From the NCBI RefSeq assembly GCF_904846345.1, contig NZ_CAJHAJ010000002.1, forward strand, positions 124,001 through 188,000: 64,000 bases of DNA. Direction: 5' to 3'. Positions 37,121 through 47,529 of this stretch are shown here, one piece after another. How positions within the stretch are numbered: position 1 is the first letter of the stretch; every line of letters begins with the position of its first letter. This DNA is from Psychrobacter maritimus. Its GTDB lineage: Bacteria; Pseudomonadota; Gammaproteobacteria; Pseudomonadales; Moraxellaceae. The notes beneath the pieces were generated by a model. That model did no database searches. It saw only the letters and a list, made by a program, of their open reading frames with translations, and was not told the DNA's origin. The position numbers and the translations under genes are program-made.

Positions 37121-38521
37121 ATGAAGCCACTTTCTATCACGATGTCAGCATTGGCATTTAGCTTGATTCTTAGCGCGACCTACAGCCCTGATTCGAGCGC
37201 TGCTATGGCTAAAGATATAGACCCTTCTATAACTGACTTGCCTGCTAGAATTAGCTTGCCTAATGTCAGCCCTAGTAACAGCGATTTAGCCAATCGCGGC
37301 GCTTATGTGGCGCGAACTGCTGACTGTATGGCGTGCCACCGCGAGGATTACAGCGGCGGCGTGGCCATCGAAACGCCTATCGGCGATATTTATTCGACCA
37401 ATATCACGCCGTCCAAGCGCTATGGCATTGGCAACTATACCGAAACTAACCTTAAGAAAGCACTACGCAAAGGTCGCTCTCCTAACCATCATCTGTATCC
37501 CGCTATGCCCTATCCGTCTTATCACGGCATGAGCGATGCTGATATCAGTGCCTTATTTGCTTATTTTCAGACTGTTCCTATCGTCGACAAACCGCCTGAA
37601 AAAACAACTCATCTACCTTTCCCTTTAAACATTCGCAGCTTAATGCTGGCTTGGAATCTTATCAATGTGCCCGCTACCGAGAATCGTGATGATCTGACGC
37701 CAATTCAGCAGCGCGGCGAGTATCTGGTTAATAACCTAGAGCACTGCGGTACCTGCCATACGCCGCGCAATCTCACCCAAGGTCTTGATAACGCTCGCTA
37801 TCTCTCTGGTGCACCACTCGGTAAATGGTTCGCGCCTAACATCACTCCTGATAATGAGACTGGTATTGGGCGTTGGAGTGAGCGCGACATCGTCATCTAT
37901 TTGCGTACTGGCAAGCTTGATAAACGTGCCTACGCGGGCGGGCCTATGGCGGAAGCGGTTGCTCATAGTATGCGTTATCTTACAGATGCAGATTTGAGCG
38001 CAATGGCCAATTATCTAAAAGTCGTACCCGCCATTAAGACGGATGATTATTTGATACCCGTCAACGTTGCAAAGCTGCCAAATCCTATCAGCCCTTCTAT
38101 TACTTATAACTTACTTGAGCAAAAAGACCATCTGGCCGAGGCAAAAGCCAATGCGACCCTTGCTACTAGTAGCGTAAGCACCAGCTCTATTAATAGTAGC
38201 GATTCGCCAAAATCTTTATATCTCACTCACTGCGCTAGTTGTCATGGCGTTGACGGTTATGCGCAGCCTGATGCCCGTTATGCATCCATCGTTGGCTTAA
38301 GTAGCATTCGCCGTGCTAAGCCTGACGCGCTTATTGGCGTGATTGCTTTTGGCGCAAAAGGTGCTTTTAACACGGCGCCCAAAATGCCCGGTTTTAAGAA
38401 AGACTTAAGCCATACACAGATAGCCAGTATTGCCAATTATGTACGCGTCAATTTCGGCGGTTTGCCTAGTAGCGAAGTCACTGCTGCAGAGGTTAAACGT
38501 GTAATCAAAGAGAAACGCTAA
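37121..38521 (+). CDS. Triheme c-type cytochrome (alcohol/gluconate dehydrogenase cytochrome subunit-like)
   Basis: A 466-residue periplasmic cytochrome. The signal peptide is about residues 1-28. Three heme c sites are present: CMACH (69-73), CGTCH (209-213) and CASCH (371-375), each followed by a cytochrome c domain with an axial Met candidate. The layout matches the cytochrome subunit of membrane dehydrogenases, which pass electrons to quinone or oxidase. Between the flavoenzyme and YceI genes, it is the likely electron acceptor of the flavin enzyme. No C-terminal membrane anchor visible. Confidence 0.88.
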   Translation: MKPLSITMSALAFSLILSATYSPDSSAAMAKDIDPSITDLPARISLPNVSPSNSDLANRGAYVARTADCMACHREDYSGGVAIETPIGDIYSTNITPSKRYGIGNYTETNLKKALRKGRSPNHHLYPAMPYPSYHGMSDADISALFAYFQTVPIVDKPPEKTTHLPFPLNIRSLMLAWNLINVPATENRDDLTPIQQRGEYLVNNLEHCGTCHTPRNLTQGLDNARYLSGAPLGKWFAPNITPDNETGIGRWSERDIVIYLRTGKLDKRAYAGGPMAEAVAHSMRYLTDADLSAMANYLKVVPAIKTDDYLIPVNVAKLPNPISPSITYNLLEQKDHLAEAKANATLATSSVSTSSINSSDSPKSLYLTHCASCHGVDGYAQPDARYASIVGLSSIRRAKPDALIGVIAFGAKGAFNTAPKMPGFKKDLSHTQIASIANYVRVNFGGLPSSEVTAAEVKRVIKEKR

Positions 38522-38594
38522 ACCTATAGAAACCCAAACCTCCCGACTTTCTCATTGCGTTACTACTTATGATAAGCCCGATAAGGATGATTAA

Positions 38595-40211
38595 ATGAAA
38601 GACTTGCTGTCCTCCCCGACACGGCGACAACTGCTCGCAATGATAGGTAAAACCGCTGGCGCAACCGCTATGTATCAAGCGATGACTGCATTAGGTTTCG
38701 CCTCCGAGTCGAGCTTTAAACAAGAGATAGAGCTGAAAGGCGCACCTGCTGGCGCTAGCATCGTTATCCTTGGTGCAGGATTGGGCGGGCTTACAGCAGC
38801 TTACGAGTTACGTAAAGCAGGTTATAAAGTAACGGTACTTGAATACCAAAATCGTGGTGGCGGACGCAGCTGGACGCTAAATAGCGGCGATAAATATACC
38901 GAGCTTGGCGGCGAAGAAGTCACTTGCGACTTTAAAAAAGGCAATTACTTCAACGGTGGACCTTGGCGATTGCCCGTGCATCACTATGCGGTGTTTCATT
39001 ATTGCAAAAAGTTTAATGTCGCCCTGCAACCATTTATCCAAACCAATGACCGCGCCTATTTGCACCGTACCAATCATTTTAATGGCGCACCGCAGCGCTT
39101 GGGTGAAGTGCAAAGCGATATTCGTGGCTATGTCTCTGAGCTATTATCCAAAGCCGTCAATAAAGGCCGCCTAGATGATACCGTTACTCAAGAGGATAAA
39201 GAAAAACTATTAAAAGGTCTTAAAGGTTGGGGTGTGCTGGATAATAATTATCGTTATGTCAAAAGCGCCGAGACCAGTAAACATCGCGGCTATAGCGTTT
39301 ATCCCGGTGGCGGACTCATGCCTGCTGCCAAGCCTTCAACACCGATACCGATGCATAAACTATTAGATTCAGGCATGTGGGCAGATCTCTACACCAACTA
39401 TACCGTTTACGTGCATCAACCCGCGATGTTCCAGCCTGTTGGCGGTATGGGGAAAATTGGCGATGCTTTCACCCGCGTGTGTCGCGATATGATTACGTTT
39501 AATGCCAAAGTTACTAAGATCCATCAAGATGAAAGCGGCGTTACCGTTGATTATGTCGATACAGCTAACGCTAAAAGCAGTAATTCTGAAGGTAGCACTA
39601 AAAGCATTCGCGCCGATTGGTGTATTTGCAATATTCCGCTGTCAGTATTGACGCAAATTGATATCAATGTCTCAGAGCCGATGAAGCAAGCGATGGCGGC
39701 TGTCCCTTACGATAGCTCCTTTAAAGTCGGGCTTGAGTTTAAACGGCGCTTTTGGGAGGAGGACGAATGGATTTATGGCGGTATCACTTATACTGATCTG
39801 CCGATTACCCAAATCTCTTATCCTTCACAAGATTTATTTACCTCAGGATCGGGCGTGTTACTTGGCGCTTATGGCTTTGGCGAAGCGTCTTATAAGTTTA
39901 ACTCCTTAACGCCAAAAGAGCGCATCAACGCGGCATTAGAATATGGCAAACGCATTCATCCGCAATATACCAAAGAGTTTCGCTCGGGTACTTCAGTCGC
40001 TTGGCATCGTATCCCTTGGTCACTTGGCTGCTATGGGCTTTGGAGTGAGTCAAGCCGCGAGCAATACTACGATACGTTATGTGCCATCGACCACCGAATT
40101 GTATTAGCAGGCGAACACTGCTCGCACATTCCTGCTTGGCAAGAAGGCGCCATACTCTCGGGTCTAGATGCCGCCAAACGCTTACATCAAAAAGCCAAAA
40201 AACTAGGCTAG
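38595..40211 (+). CDS. Tat-exported flavin amine oxidase family protein
   Basis: A 538-residue FAD enzyme of the flavin monoamine oxidase/L-amino-acid oxidase family. The N-terminus has a twin-arginine motif, SPTRRQLLAMIG (Arg10-Arg11), so it is probably exported folded. The FAD motif VILGAGLGGLTAAYELRKAG starts near residue 59, followed by GGRSWT. The C-terminal FAD contact is around LAGEHCSHIPAWQEGAILSG. Co-directional with two cytochromes, it may be a dehydrogenase using cytochrome c, as shown for nicotine oxidoreductase NicA2. Substrate unknown. Confidence 0.85.
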   Translation: MKDLLSSPTRRQLLAMIGKTAGATAMYQAMTALGFASESSFKQEIELKGAPAGASIVILGAGLGGLTAAYELRKAGYKVTVLEYQNRGGGRSWTLNSGDKYTELGGEEVTCDFKKGNYFNGGPWRLPVHHYAVFHYCKKFNVALQPFIQTNDRAYLHRTNHFNGAPQRLGEVQSDIRGYVSELLSKAVNKGRLDDTVTQEDKEKLLKGLKGWGVLDNNYRYVKSAETSKHRGYSVYPGGGLMPAAKPSTPIPMHKLLDSGMWADLYTNYTVYVHQPAMFQPVGGMGKIGDAFTRVCRDMITFNAKVTKIHQDESGVTVDYVDTANAKSSNSEGSTKSIRADWCICNIPLSVLTQIDINVSEPMKQAMAAVPYDSSFKVGLEFKRRFWEEDEWIYGGITYTDLPITQISYPSQDLFTSGSGVLLGAYGFGEASYKFNSLTPKERINAALEYGKRIHPQYTKEFRSGTSVAWHRIPWSLGCYGLWSESSREQYYDTLCAIDHRIVLAGEHCSHIPAWQEGAILSGLDAAKRLHQKAKKLG

Positions 40212-40283
40212 TTTAATAAACAACTTTTAGAATCATTGGTTAGCAGACAGTATTTAGTCAGTATAAAATTAAGGTAAGCAGGC

Positions 40284-40955
40284 ATGATAATAGTAAAATC
40301 AAAGCATTTAAACTTATATAAGTCATCTCACTTGCCGGTTATATTAATAATAAGTGGCACGGCTTTTATATCAGGCTGTAGTCAACATACTAAAAGCAGC
40401 GCTCCTACCATTGCTAGCCTGCAAGCAACGGCGATGGTCTTGGATGACAGTTTTGACAATCAGGCCAGCCGTAATAATGGCGCTTGGGGCGCGGTTTATA
40501 TGTCCAAAGAAGAACTTACGCGCCCGCCCATGAATATTGTCGATGTCAGCTCGATAGCAAAGATGAGTGATGATACAAATTTGCAAAAGTGGCTGACCAA
40601 ATTTGAAGGCAGCGCACAAGGTAAAACGGGGTTTTTTAGTAATGATGGCAAAAAACTTTACGACGACTCTTGCGCAGGCTGTCATATGTCTAAAGGCGAA
40701 GGCGCACAAGGAGCGGGTTACTATCCGCCACTCGCGAACAACAGCAAGATGCAGTCTAAATACTACATTATTAGCGTCGTCATCAATGGCTTGCGCGGTA
40801 TGCCCGCCTTTCATAGCATGATGAATGATGAGCAAATTGCAGCGGTCACTCAATATGTACACAGTGATTTAAATGGTTTTACAGATAAAGTGACTGCTGC
40901 CAATGTCGCGCAGCTACGTCATGACTTCCCGCCGGGTGCAGACCCTAGTGAATAG
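40284..40955 (+). CDS. Monoheme c-type cytochrome lipoprotein
   Basis: A 223-residue cytochrome c. A signal sequence ends in the lipobox FISGC, making Cys32 the probable lipidation site. The heme site CAGCH lies in LYDDSCAGCHMSKGEGAQGAGYY; a Met ligand candidate follows in LRGMPAF. It lies 72 bp after the flavoenzyme gene. Probably membrane-tethered in the periplasm and an electron carrier for the flavoenzyme. Confidence 0.85.
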   Translation: MIIVKSKHLNLYKSSHLPVILIISGTAFISGCSQHTKSSAPTIASLQATAMVLDDSFDNQASRNNGAWGAVYMSKEELTRPPMNIVDVSSIAKMSDDTNLQKWLTKFEGSAQGKTGFFSNDGKKLYDDSCAGCHMSKGEGAQGAGYYPPLANNSKMQSKYYIISVVINGLRGMPAFHSMMNDEQIAAVTQYVHSDLNGFTDKVTAANVAQLRHDFPPGADPSE

Positions 40956-41011
40956 TTTTATTATAAAAAATGGTTTTATTGTAAAAACAGCTTCATTAAA
41001 GGAATATAGCG

Positions 41012-41736
41012 ATGAAAGGGAATATGGCGATGAATAAAAAAAGTGGCGTTTATCACTGTATTGTCTGTGGGCAAAATTATCCTATAAAAGCCCTTACCCC
41101 TATAGGCACCATACGACAGGCAATTACAGAAGACATTTTGCAGGACTTCCCTGAATGCTTACCTACAGATTATATTTGCCAAAATGATTTAAGTAAGTAT
41201 CGAATGCAGTATGTGCACTCATCGCTAACGTCTGAAAAAGGCGAGGTGACCGTTCTTGAATCTGAATTGATTAAAAGCATGCAACAGCATGAACTCATCA
41301 CCAAAAATATTGATAAGACTCTAGAGCAAAAATGGACTTTCGGTGAACGATTGGCAGATAAAATTGCAACCTTTGGTGGTAGTTGGTCATTTCTCATCTG
41401 TTTTGCTATTTTTCTAGCCATTTGGATCATCGTCAATACTGTGGTGATGGTCGCCCGTCCTGCTGATCCCTACCCGTTTATTCTATTGAATTGAATTTAA
41501 TATTATCCTGTATCGCTGCCATTCAAGCACCTGTGATTATGATGAGCCAAAACAGGCAAGAAACCAAAGACCGGTTACGTTCAGAAAATGACTATCAAAT
41601 TAACTTAAAAGCTGAGCTTGAAATCCAACACTTGCATGAAAAATTGGATCATCTTTTAATGCATCAATGGGATAGACTCGCTGAGATACAAGAAATACAA
41701 CTCGACTTATTATCTGAAATGAGCAAAAAGCAATAG
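41012..41736 (+). pseudogene. DUF1003 membrane protein, frameshifted by a 5-bp tandem duplication
   Basis: The gene is split into a 160-codon first part (stop at 41492-41494) and an 81-codon second part. The protein reads DPYPFILLN, stops, then continues in another frame as LILSCIAAIQAPVIMMSQNRQ, a continuous DUF1003 domain in intact relatives. The cause is TTGAA present twice in tandem (41486-41495); removing one copy restores the frame. DUF1003 proteins have two membrane spans and a coiled C-terminus; function unknown. The N-terminus has CIVCGQNY, a possible metal-binding knuckle. The start region is itself duplicated: two ribosome-binding-site/ATG units 18 bp apart (41012 and 41030). Could be a sequencing error. 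Confidence 0.8.
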
Positions 41737-41753
41737 GACAACCTCAATAAAAA

Positions 41754-42518
41754 CTATAACTCTCCCGAGAACTGATAACGATCGCCTGCATGCCACATCT
41801 TCACAAAGGTTAATACTTGACCAGCCGAATAAGTCTGACGACACAATACTAACGTCGGTGACTGCGGGGCAATCTGTAGTGCATCAGCAATCTCATCAGG
41901 CGCTGCTAATGCTCGAATGGTATAGCTACCACGCTCAAGTGGACTCTTAGCAATGAGATAATCACTGGTATTGACCACACTAAAGTCTTGCTCAATAAAT
42001 TCTGGCACTTTTGTCGCATCGACCCAACGCTCTTCAAACTGTATCGGCTGACCATCCGCAAAGTGGATGATTTTTACTTCATATAAAATAGCCGCTTCAG
42101 TACTATCAACTTCATGTGCATCAATATCAAATTTACGGCGCATTTCATCATCTAACATGCTCGCGGTAATAGCGCGTTTGCTCACCACTTGTGCCTGATA
42201 GTCGCGATTGGCCGACTTTAGATCTTGAGCGATATTGCGCACTTCTACAAAGGTATGATTGAACTGCTGCTGTGCGACAAATGTCCCCGACCCTTGCCGA
42301 CGCTCTAATACCCACTCCTCGCTTAGTTCTTTTAAGGCGCGATTCACTGTCATCCGCGATACCCCAAACTCTTCTGCCAAGGCCATTTCGGTAGAGATAG
42401 CTGCGCCCGCCTGCCATTTTCCAGAATGGATATTATCTAAAATTGCGTTTTTAATCCGCTGATATGCTGGGACTGCTTTTGTCATGTCACGTTTCACCTT
42501 TGTCATGCTCGTCTTCAA
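41754..42518 (-). CDS. hutC: HutC, GntR-family repressor of histidine utilisation
   Basis: A 254-residue GntR/HutC-family regulator. The winged helix is at residues 15-85, with AYQRIKNAILDNIHSGKW and FGVSRMTVNRALKELSEEWVLERRQGSGTFVA. The UTRA effector-binding domain fills the C-terminal 150 residues and is expected to bind urocanate. It is transcribed away from hutUHGI; the operator at 42682-42693 lies between them. The exact start among three in-frame ATGs is uncertain. Confidence 0.92.
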   Translation of the reverse strand: MKTSMTKVKRDMTKAVPAYQRIKNAILDNIHSGKWQAGAAISTEMALAEEFGVSRMTVNRALKELSEEWVLERRQGSGTFVAQQQFNHTFVEVRNIAQDLKSANRDYQAQVVSKRAITASMLDDEMRRKFDIDAHEVDSTEAAILYEVKIIHFADGQPIQFEERWVDATKVPEFIEQDFSVVNTSDYLIAKSPLERGSYTIRALAAPDEIADALQIAPQSPTLVLCRQTYSAGQVLTFVKMWHAGDRYQFSGEL

Positions 42519-42681
42519 CCGTCGTCTTCGATTGTGTAACCATACAGCTGTAAAAGTGCCAACATAATATCATGACAATTATCATAATCACCATGAGAAC
42601 AACCTATCGAACGAAGTAATCTTATAAATAATTCAACTATTTATAAAAAAATGCTTGCATGAGAAAATAATCTTTGATAAT

Positions 42682-42693
42682 TTGTATATACAA
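42682..42693. promoter_or_regulatory. HutC operator
   Basis: TTGTATATACAA is a perfect 12-bp palindrome identical to the core HutC site of other proteobacteria. It overlaps the likely -35 region; a TATACT at 42703-42708 is a plausible hutU -10. Repression would be relieved by urocanate. Confidence 0.75.
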
Positions 42694-42769
42694 CTTATTC
42701 ATTATACTTAATAATGCTACTACTACAATGTCACCAGCAAACTGTATAAACAATCACAAGGATTTGAAT

Positions 42770-44503
42770 ATGATTACCGATAATGGATTGAGCAGAAACG
42801 CCACAAGCAACAATAATAAATTCACCCGCCGTGACGAGAGTCGCAATATCGCTGCACCTACTGGCAGTACATTAAACTGCAAAAGTTGGCTGACCGAAGC
42901 GCCTTATCGCATGCTGCAAAATAACCTACACCCTGATGTGGCCGAAAACCCAAAAAGCTTGGTCGTGTATGGCGGTATCGGACGCGCAGCCCGTAACTGG
43001 GAAAGCTATGATCAAATACTCGCGTCACTCAAAGAATTAGAAGACGATGAGACACTATTGGTGCAATCAGGCAAACCGGTTGGCGTCTTTCAAACTCATG
43101 AAAATGCGCCGCGCGTATTAATTGCCAACTCCAACCTTGTCCCGCGCTGGGCAACGTGGGAGCATTTTAATGAGCTTGATCGTAAAGACTTATTTATGTA
43201 TGGCCAGATGACCGCTGGTAGCTGGATATATATCGGCACGCAAGGCATCGTGCAAGGTACGTATGAGACCTTTGTCGAAGCTGGTCGTCAGCATTATGAT
43301 GGCAGCTGGGCAGGACGTTGGATTTTGACCGCTGGTCTTGGTGGTATGGGCGGCGCGCAACCACTAGCCGCGACCTTTGCTGGTGCGACGTCTCTAAACA
43401 TCGAGTGCCAGCAGTCTAGTATTGATTTCCGTTTGCGTACGGGTTACGTCGATAAGCAAGCCGACAATCTTGACCATGCTTATGAGCTTATTAAACAACA
43501 TACGGACGCGGGTGAAGCCGTCTCAATCGCGCTACTTGGTAATGCTGCAGACATCTTGCCTGAGATGGTCAAACGCGCCAATGCAGGCGAGATAAAACCT
43601 GACTTGGTCACTGACCAAACCTCCGCTCATGACTTAATCAACGGCTATCTGCCAAGTGGCTGGACAGTTGAACAATGGAAAGCGGCACAAGAAAATCCAG
43701 ACCAACACGCCACCTTAACTAAAGATGCCGCCGCGTCTTGTGCCGTACACGTACAGGCGATGCTAGACTTGCAAGCAATGGACATTCCAACGACTGATTA
43801 TGGTAATAACATTCGTCAGGTGGCATTTGATGAAGGGGTAAAAAATGCCTTTAATTTTCCGGGTTTTGTTCCTGCTTATATTCGTCCGCTGTTTTGCCAA
43901 GGCAAAGGGCCATTCCGCTGGGTCGCATTATCAGGTGATCCAGAAGATATCTACAAAACCGATCAAAAAATCAAAGAGTTGTTCCCAGAAAACCAACATA
44001 TTCATCGCTGGCTTGATATGGCGAGAGAACGCATTCAATTTCAAGGCTTGCCAGCACGTATCTGCTGGTTAGGTCTTGGTGAACGTGATAAAGCAGGCTT
44101 AGCTTTTAATGAGATGGTTAAAAATGGTGAGCTAAAAGGTCCTATCGTTATCGGTCGTGACCATTTAGATACTGGCTCTGTTGCCAGCCCAAACCGCGAA
44201 ACAGAAAGCATGAAAGATGGCTCAGATGCGGTATCTGACTGGGCACTATTAAACGGCATGCTCAATGTCGCAGGCGGCGCCACCTGGGTGTCATTGCACC
44301 ATGGCGGCGGTGTTGGTATGGGTTACTCGCAGCACTCTGGCATGGTCATCGTCGCTGACGGCACAGATGCGGCTGCCAAGCGCTTGGCGCGAGTACTGGT
44401 CAATGATTGCGGCTCAGGTGTGATGCGTCATGCGGATGCAGGTTATGAGCTGGCTATCAAAACAGCGAAAGACTATGGCTTAAATCTACCGATGATTAAA
44501 TAG
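42770..44503 (+). CDS. hutU: Urocanate hydratase
   Basis: Urocanase, 577 residues, second step of histidine degradation (urocanate to imidazolonepropionate) using tightly bound NAD. Signatures include [50 protein letters not shown] and [17 protein letters not shown]. The frame is open from 42674, but the ATG at 42770 follows CAAGGAT and gives the usual N-terminus shortly before FTRRDESR. First gene of the hutUHGI run; 55 bp to hutH. Confidence 0.97.
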   Translation: MITDNGLSRNATSNNNKFTRRDESRNIAAPTGSTLNCKSWLTEAPYRMLQNNLHPDVAENPKSLVVYGGIGRAARNWESYDQILASLKELEDDETLLVQSGKPVGVFQTHENAPRVLIANSNLVPRWATWEHFNELDRKDLFMYGQMTAGSWIYIGTQGIVQGTYETFVEAGRQHYDGSWAGRWILTAGLGGMGGAQPLAATFAGATSLNIECQQSSIDFRLRTGYVDKQADNLDHAYELIKQHTDAGEAVSIALLGNAADILPEMVKRANAGEIKPDLVTDQTSAHDLINGYLPSGWTVEQWKAAQENPDQHATLTKDAAASCAVHVQAMLDLQAMDIPTTDYGNNIRQVAFDEGVKNAFNFPGFVPAYIRPLFCQGKGPFRWVALSGDPEDIYKTDQKIKELFPENQHIHRWLDMARERIQFQGLPARICWLGLGERDKAGLAFNEMVKNGELKGPIVIGRDHLDTGSVASPNRETESMKDGSDAVSDWALLNGMLNVAGGATWVSLHHGGGVGMGYSQHSGMVIVADGTDAAAKRLARVLVNDCGSGVMRHADAGYELAIKTAKDYGLNLPMIK

Positions 44504-44558
44504 AACAAACCACTTTTACACTATAAAAATAAATAATTATATAACTAGGATAACTCGT

Positions 44559-46121
44559 ATGACCACTATCAAAAAACTAACCCTACACCCACGCCAATTA
44601 AGCTTCGAGATGTTGCGCGATATTTATGAGCGACCTGTCATATTGACACTACCTGAAAGCGCTTATGAAGCGATAGATGCCTCGCATGAAGATGTACGCA
44701 CCATCATTGCGCGTGATAAGAGCGCTTATGGTATCAATACCGGTTTTGGCCTATTAGCAAAAACCCGTATCAGTGATGATCAGCTTGAGCTACTCCAGCG
44801 TAACCTTATCGTTTCTCACTCAGTGGGTACGGGTGAGGCGCTACCAGACAACGTGGTTAGACTGATTATGGTGATGAAAGTTGCAAGCCTCGCGCAAGGC
44901 GTTTCTGGCGTCCGCCGCGTCGTGGTCGATAGCCTACTCGGCTTAATTAATAATCAAATTACGCCAAATATTCCGGCTAAAGGCTCCGTTGGTGCATCTG
45001 GTGACTTAGCACCTTTATCGCATATGACGCTGGCCATGATGGGCGAAGGCGACGTCTATGTTGACGGCAAAAAAGTACCCGCTGCTGATGCGTTAGCGCA
45101 GCATGGTCTTGAGCCCATTACCTTAGCGGCAAAAGAAGGTCTTGCTCTTATCAACGGTACGCAAGTCTCAACGGCACTGGCATTACGGGGTTATTTCTTA
45201 GCACGAGATTTACTCGAAACAGCCACCATCGTCGGCTCCATGTCTATTGATGCCGCCAAAGGCTCAGATGCCCCATTTGACGCACGTATTCATGAAGTGC
45301 GTGGTCATCATGGTCAAATAGAAATCGCTAAAGCGCATCGCCAGCTGATTAAAGGCAGTGCTATCCGCGCATCGCATGATGGCGAGCAAGACGATAGAGT
45401 ACAAGACCCTTATTGCTTGCGTTGCCAACCACAAGTCATGGGCGCTTGCCTTGATATCATTAACCAAGCAGGAAAGACTTTATTAATTGAATCTAACGCA
45501 GTAACTGATAACCCACTTATTTTTAACAACGATGATGGCCCTGTTGCTATCTCAGGTGGTAACTTCCATGCTGAGCCAGTTGCCTTTGCCGCAGATATTT
45601 TAGCCTTGGCGATTGCTGAGATTGGTTCTATGTCTGAGCGCCGTGTGGCTTTATTGATTGACGCAACCTTGTCAGGCGGCTTACCGCCATTCTTAGTTGA
45701 CAATGCTGGGGTGAACTCAGGCTTTATGATTGCTCATGTGACGGCAGCGGCTCTGGCTTCAGAAAACAAGTCTATCGCCCATCCAGGCAGTGTCGATAGT
45801 ATTCCAACCTCTGCCAACCAAGAAGATCATGTATCGATGGCAACCTATTGCGCGCGCCGCCTATATGAGATGGCGCAAAATACCGCCACCATTATCGGCA
45901 TTGAGCTATTGGCTGCTGGTCAAGGTATCGACTTCCATCGTGGACTAGATACCTCAGAGCCGTTACAGACAGCGCATCAGAAACTACGCGAGCAAGTCAC
46001 TTTTTATGATAAAGACCGCTACCTAGCGCCTGATATTGAAGCAGCAAAGCAACTAGTACTAGATGGCACGCTCACCGAATATTGGCAATCACTGCGTAGC
46101 GATTGGTACGAGTCTAAATAG
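44559..46121 (+). CDS. hutH: Histidine ammonia-lyase
   Basis: A 520-residue lyase that deaminates histidine to urocanate. The MIO cofactor forms from Ala146-Ser147-Gly148 in [14 protein letters not shown]. Other conserved stretches are YGINTGFG, SNPxxF-like [11 protein letters not shown], and [23 protein letters not shown] precedes the ATG. Normal length; no anomalies. Confidence 0.97.
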   Translation: MTTIKKLTLHPRQLSFEMLRDIYERPVILTLPESAYEAIDASHEDVRTIIARDKSAYGINTGFGLLAKTRISDDQLELLQRNLIVSHSVGTGEALPDNVVRLIMVMKVASLAQGVSGVRRVVVDSLLGLINNQITPNIPAKGSVGASGDLAPLSHMTLAMMGEGDVYVDGKKVPAADALAQHGLEPITLAAKEGLALINGTQVSTALALRGYFLARDLLETATIVGSMSIDAAKGSDAPFDARIHEVRGHHGQIEIAKAHRQLIKGSAIRASHDGEQDDRVQDPYCLRCQPQVMGACLDIINQAGKTLLIESNAVTDNPLIFNNDDGPVAISGGNFHAEPVAFAADILALAIAEIGSMSERRVALLIDATLSGGLPPFLVDNAGVNSGFMIAHVTAAALASENKSIAHPGSVDSIPTSANQEDHVSMATYCARRLYEMAQNTATIIGIELLAAGQGIDFHRGLDTSEPLQTAHQKLREQVTFYDKDRYLAPDIEAAKQLVLDGTLTEYWQSLRSDWYESK

Positions 46122-46224
46122 GAAAGTTTTATATATTTAAAACCCACTCTCAATTATCTAATTTTATTGGTGTAGACCATACTAAATTGAGATTCAGGTT
46201 TTATATTATGAAAGGAGGTCTACA

Positions 46225-47328
46225 ATGACAATAGCCGTTAGCCACACTGCAGCTGATATGAGTCGGTGGACAGGACGTGCAGAGCCGTTTGAGTCTGCGC
46301 GCGCCTGCTACTGGTATCAAATAGCGCAGCCTTATGCCTTTGATAGCACCAGTCAGCAAAACGGCCAGCACATTGGGTTGGTCGGGTTCGCTTGTGACCA
46401 AGGCGTCAGACGTAATCAAGGACGCGTGGGTGCACGAGCTGCGCCGCCGTTGATTCGTCAGGCATTTGCGGCGCTGCCGGTCATCGCTGAGTTACAACAA
46501 CGCTATGAGGGTCAATTACCAACCCTGCTGGGTGATGCTGGCGATATCCATTGTCATGATAATGATGATTTTGCCGAGCGTACCCTTGAACAAGCCCAAG
46601 TAAAATATGCCGATAAGATAAGTGATATTATCCAGCAAGGCGGTCTACCTATCGGGCTTGGTGGTGGTCATGCCATTGCTTATGGCAGCTTTTTAGGATT
46701 GTGGCAAGCGCTGTCATCAGAAACCTATAAGTCTACTAATGACGTTAGCAATATCGAAAATCATGTCAAAAGCAATGTTGAAAATGATGCAAGCACAATG
46801 TCTACCATCGGGGTGATTAACTTTGATGCGCATCTAGATATTCGTCAATCTGATGTCGCCACGTCTGGTACGCCATTTCGCCAGATTTCCGAGCACCTTG
46901 ATGAACAGGGTCAGCCATTTAACTATTGCTGTATCGGCGTCAGTCGGTTTTCCAACACTGCCGCGCTCTTCGACCGTGCTGAGCAGTTAGGCGTACACAT
47001 TATCAGTGATGAAGATTGCACCAATAAAAAATGGAAAAAAATTGCGGCTCAAATAGAGGATTTTATCAATGAAGTTGATGTGGTCTACTTAACTATTGAT
47101 ATGGATTGCTTACCATCGAGCGTCGTTCCTGGGGTCAGTGCGCCCGCCGCCTATGGTATCGAGCTCAGTTTCGTTGAGCGCGCGGTCAAACGTATCATGG
47201 CATCAGGCAAAGTAAAGATGGCTGATATTGCCGAGATTAACCCGACCTTTGATGTTGATGGACGCAGCTGTAAAGTTGCGGCAAGACTATTAGCGACTAT
47301 TATCGAGCAGCATCTACTATTAACATAG
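46225..47328 (+). CDS. hutG: Formimidoylglutamase
   Basis: A 367-residue arginase/ureohydrolase-fold enzyme that splits N-formimino-L-glutamate into glutamate and formamide. The Mn-binding motifs are GGGHAIAYGS, NFDAHLDIR and TIDMDCLPSSVVPG. It is longer than typical (about 310-320) partly because of an Asn/Ser-rich insertion around residues 170-190, just before the second metal motif. An unusually strong Shine-Dalgarno (AAAGGAGG) sits 8 bp upstream. Confidence 0.95.
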   Translation: MTIAVSHTAADMSRWTGRAEPFESARACYWYQIAQPYAFDSTSQQNGQHIGLVGFACDQGVRRNQGRVGARAAPPLIRQAFAALPVIAELQQRYEGQLPTLLGDAGDIHCHDNDDFAERTLEQAQVKYADKISDIIQQGGLPIGLGGGHAIAYGSFLGLWQALSSETYKSTNDVSNIENHVKSNVENDASTMSTIGVINFDAHLDIRQSDVATSGTPFRQISEHLDEQGQPFNYCCIGVSRFSNTAALFDRAEQLGVHIISDEDCTNKKWKKIAAQIEDFINEVDVVYLTIDMDCLPSSVVPGVSAPAAYGIELSFVERAVKRIMASGKVKMADIAEINPTFDVDGRSCKVAARLLATIIEQHLLLT

Positions 47329-47334
47329 ACGAAA

Positions 47335-47478
47335 TACAGTCAGTTCATTATAAACAAGTTACAGTGCTACTAGAGTACATTTTTCGCAGCCTCTGTTTGC
47401 GTAGGCACAGCAAGCAAGGAAAATTTACTCTAGTAGCACGTTATAGTAGTTATAACGCTATTATTTGAACTGACTGTA
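47335..47478. repeat. Palindromic intergenic repeat (MITE-like), full copy
   Basis: A 144-bp element. Outer arms TACAGTCAGTTCA (47335-47347) and TGAACTGACTGTA (47466-47478) are perfect inverted repeats. Inner arms GTGCTACTAGAGTA (47364-47377) and its exact complement (47426-47439) bracket a core with GCCTCTG and GCACAGCAAGC. The same core and similar arms recur at 60534-60678. It sits inside the hut run between hutG and hutI and would form a strong hairpin in the message. Confidence 0.85.
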
Positions 47479-47529
47479 GCTTCTTACTCAAAATTGCTAG
47501 CTCTAAACTAAAATAAGCAGGAGCACATC

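Noticed and set aside
41491-41736. A separate gene for a short MNLILSC protein starting with TTG
   Set aside because: It is the C-terminal half of the DUF1003 domain out of frame; the TTG lies inside the duplicated TTGAA.
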